Virus record (IMG/VR): IMGVR_UViG_3300031841_000591
Location: 1-31,929 of that record
Direction: 5' to 3' (one strand)
Source: a virus
DNA length: 31,929 nucleotides
Shown here: positions 30,240-31,929 of the stretch, one piece after another
How the letters are laid out: each line of letters begins with the position of its first letter
How positions within the stretch are numbered: position 1 is the first letter of the stretch
Made by a program: the position numbers and the translations under genes
The notes under the pieces: generated by a model
What the model was told of the DNA's origin: nothing
Seen by the model: only the letters and a program-made list of their open reading frames with translations
Database searches by the model: none

Positions 30240-30256
30240 AAAACTTACGTTATATA
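30229..30256 (+). promoter_or_regulatory. Phage-type promoter, copy 6
   Basis: ACAAA at 30229-30233 and TACGTTATATA at 30246-30256, 4 nt before ATG 30261. It is identical to the promoter at 61-88 and drives the right-hand version of the ParB cassette. Confidence 0.7.
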
Positions 30257-30260
30257 AACA

Positions 30261-30860
30261 ATGGAATTAATTAATATCAAAGAGGTTAAAGAAAACCCAG
30301 ACAACCCTAGAAGCATCCAGAAGCATAAATTCAATAAGCTGGTAAACAGCATAAAAGAATTTCCAGAGATGCTAAAACTACGACCGATTGTAGTCGATGA
30401 CAACAATGTGGTGCTAGGTGGCAATATGCGACTAAAAGCTAGTATTGAAGCTGGACTTACAGAGGTGTGGATTGAAAAAGCTAGCGATCTGACACCAGAA
30501 CAGCAAAAGGAGTTTGTAATAAAAGACAATAGCAGTTTTGGAGACTGGGACTGGGATGTACTGGCTAATGAATGGGATACAGAAAAGCTAAACGACTGGG
30601 GGGTTGATCTGCCTATATTGAATGAGAAGTTGCAAGTTGAGAAGTATGCACAGCCAGAGATTGAAATTACAGAGGAGATACTGGAGGAGCATAACTATTT
30701 AGTTTTTACTTTTGATAACCAACTAGACTGGCAAGTAGCTAAGGAGATGTTTGACATAAAAACAGTGGCAAAGCCCGGCTATACAGATACCTATATGCAA
30801 AAGGGTGTGGGCAGAGTTAAAAAAGGCAGAGAACTGATTGATCTATTCAACAAGAAATAA
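30261..30860 (+). CDS. ParB/Srx-domain protein, right version
   Basis: A 199-residue protein. Residues about 8-115 are almost identical to the left protein (NPDNPRSIQKHKF, GGNMRLKASIEAG), while the first few residues and the C-terminal domain differ: here LEEHNYLVFTFDNQLDWQVA and KGVGRVKKG. The shared HNY(V/L)V...FDN...DW and KG(I/V)GRV positions show the C-domains are homologous but diverged, as if matched to a different glycosyltransferase. Probably links DNA binding to modification. Its stop overlaps the next ATG (TAATG). Confidence 0.75.
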   Translation: MELINIKEVKENPDNPRSIQKHKFNKLVNSIKEFPEMLKLRPIVVDDNNVVLGGNMRLKASIEAGLTEVWIEKASDLTPEQQKEFVIKDNSSFGDWDWDVLANEWDTEKLNDWGVDLPILNEKLQVEKYAQPEIEITEEILEEHNYLVFTFDNQLDWQVAKEMFDIKTVAKPGYTDTYMQKGVGRVKKGRELIDLFNKK

Positions 30861-31576
30861 TGGACTACAAGGTATATATACCCAGCAAAGGGAGAGCTGG
30901 CAAAGTAACTACTGACAAATTGTTTTTAGATAGTACTATTGTATGCCCAGAGAGTGAAGTAAAAGAGTACAAAAAGCATCACAAGAACGTTCTGGGGGTT
31001 GATGATAATGTAAAAGGGATCACAGCGACTAGAAACTGGATACTTGAAAACGTAGATGATGAATGGCAAGTACAAGTAGATGATGATGCACTTAGCTTTC
31101 ATATGTTTGAGAGAGGAAAAATGCAAACGTTTATAGACAAAGAGAGAATAAACAAGATAGTACAGAACCAGTTTGAATTATGCGATGGCTGGGGGTTAAA
31201 AGTATGGGGCTTTGCGTTGGCAGCAGATTATAAGTTTTACAGAGAGTATAGTCCATTCAGTACACAAGGAGTGATCGGAGCAAACATTATAGGGATCATA
31301 AAAAACCCATTAAGGTTTGACGAGAGACTAAAAGTAAAAGAAGACTACGATTATGCTATGCAACACATAGCAAAATATGGAGGTGCATTGAGAGCTATGA
31401 AATATGGCATTGATGTTATACACTTAACAAACGAGGGAGGATGTGTAAGCTATCGTACTAAGGAGGTGGAGATGGAAGCGTACTCTACTCTGTTAAAAAA
31501 ATGGGGGCGAAAAATAGTGAAGTTACAGAACAACAAAAACTTTGTTAAAATGAGGTCGCCGAGAAAAGGTATATAA
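30860..31576 (+). CDS. GT-A-like glycosyltransferase, TAGT-like, right version
   Basis: The 238-residue protein begins YKVYIPSKGRAGKVTTDK, then TATRNWILENV, WQVQVDDDAL (DDD metal motif), GWGLKVWGFALA, FDERLKVKEDYDY and GGCVSYRT, KKWGRKIVK near the end. It is closer to the gene at 1390 than to the one at 677. Probable nucleotide-sugar-dependent glycosylation; acceptor unknown. It stands alone, whereas the left block has two such genes. Confidence 0.6.
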   Translation: MDYKVYIPSKGRAGKVTTDKLFLDSTIVCPESEVKEYKKHHKNVLGVDDNVKGITATRNWILENVDDEWQVQVDDDALSFHMFERGKMQTFIDKERINKIVQNQFELCDGWGLKVWGFALAADYKFYREYSPFSTQGVIGANIIGIIKNPLRFDERLKVKEDYDYAMQHIAKYGGALRAMKYGIDVIHLTNEGGCVSYRTKEVEMEAYSTLLKKWGRKIVKLQNNKNFVKMRSPRKGI

Positions 31577-31577
31577 A

Positions 31578-31928
31578 TTGGACAAATTGGACACACAAAA
31601 AAGGGCAGCACTGGAAGCGCTGGAAAAGTCGCTAGGGGTGGTTACGACAGCTTGTAAGAGCATAGGACTAGCAAGGAGTACGTTCTACGAGTGGTTAAAA
31701 GATGACAGCTTTAAACAAGCCGTAAATGAAATACAAGAGGTGGCTATTGATTTTGCTGAAAGTCAATTACACAAACAAATAGCAGATGGCAATACAAGTG
31801 CTACTATTTTCTATTTAAAGACCAAAGGAAAAAAGAGGGGCTTTGTAGAGAGACAAGAAATATCTGCACCAGATGGAAAAGAGTTTACAGTTGAGATAAT
31901 TGACCGAACAGTTGAATCTGAGGACTAA
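31578..31928 (+). CDS. terS: Terminase small subunit, right version
   Basis: A 116-residue protein differing from the left copy only at residues 9, 10, 13 and 50. The HTH is identical. The start codon is TTG (31578), where the left copy has ATG; the reading frame is otherwise intact, so it is probably functional but may be translated less. Confidence 0.8.
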   Translation: MDKLDTQKRAALEALEKSLGVVTTACKSIGLARSTFYEWLKDDSFKQAVNEIQEVAIDFAESQLHKQIADGNTSATIFYLKTKGKKRGFVERQEISAPDGKEFTVEIIDRTVESED

Positions 31929-31929
31929 T
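31900..31929 (+). CDS. terL: Start of terminase large subunit (partial)
   Basis: The window ends ten codons into the reading frame that begins TTG at 31900, in the same relation to terS as at 2448. The sequence up to the edge is identical to the left copy, which shows that terL should follow here too if the genome is circular. Confidence 0.6.
   Translation, partial: MTEQLNLRTN

Larger units (their letters stand above)
30169..31929 (+). repeat. Right copy of terminal ParB-glycosyltransferase-TerS block
   Basis: Homologous to 1-2477. Exact match for 90 nt at the start (30169-30258) and for 91 nt at the end (31839-31929). Between them the ParB N-domain and TerS are nearly identical, but the ParB C-domain and glycosyltransferase are different, and there is one glycosyltransferase instead of two. 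Net size difference is 716 bases. Confidence 0.9.

Noticed and set aside
1-31929. Search by eye for integrase, repressor, tRNA, CRISPR array or insertion sequence
   Set aside because: None recognised; the repeat at the ends is phage genes, not a mobile element.

Overview
The window looks like one complete genome, plus a partly repeated end, of a small tailed phage (siphovirus type). The probable host is in Bacteroidetes, perhaps a marine flavobacterium. Evidence for the host: AT-rich DNA, very little Shine-Dalgarno signal, two promoters of the Bacteroidetes host type (-7 box TAnnTTTG), and structural proteins of the kind seen in flavobacterial phages. Every supported gene is on the + strand, most are packed with ATGA or TAATG overlaps, and no integrase or repressor is visible, so a lytic life style is likely.

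Layout. 1-3617: a ParB-domain protein, two GT-A-like glycosyltransferases resembling the TET-associated family, small and large terminase. 3649-10363: tail genes (frameshifting tail chaperone pair, tail terminator-like, HK97-gp10-like, two large tail proteins, a short tape measure). 10395-15118: prohead protease with C-terminal module, two tiny Cys/basic proteins, three tandem coiled-coil paralogues, acidic scaffold-like protein, major capsid protein, tail tube-like protein. 15212-18108: a small structural protein, portal with a long C-terminal extension, connector. 18096-21805: two small ORFs, tail fibre, LamG-like tip protein and accessory protein. 21808-23314: lysis genes (small membrane proteins, T7-lysozyme-like amidase, 3TM holin-like protein). 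23303-23383: a GTAC-palindrome/AT-rich region. 23396-30239: early/replication genes (NinG-like, SSB, DnaB-like helicase, sigma-like factor, nucleases, RecE/Exo8-like exonuclease, DnaA domain IV protein, many microproteins). 30246-31929: a second, different version of the ParB-glycosyltransferase-TerS block.

Two systems stand out. (1) A sharply conserved bipartite promoter, (A/G)CAAA-N12-TACGTTATATA, lies just upstream of the structural and packaging gene blocks and nowhere in the replication block. The replication block instead has host-type promoters and encodes a divergent ECF-sigma-like protein. The simplest reading is an early-to-late switch in which the phage sigma factor reads the TACGTTATATA promoters. 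(2) The ParB C-terminal domain plus glycosyltransferase gene(s) form an exchangeable cassette, with two glycosyltransferases at the left end and one different one at the right. The cassette is flanked by nearly identical DNA (promoter/ParB N-domain and TerS). The window ends share exact terminal runs of 90 and 91 nt with the other copy, as expected if a circular assembly graph was walked through two alternative alleles. The true genome may therefore be about 29.5 or 30.2 kb, with two coexisting cassettes. A possible role is DNA base glycosylation coupled to packaging, but the substrate is not visible here.
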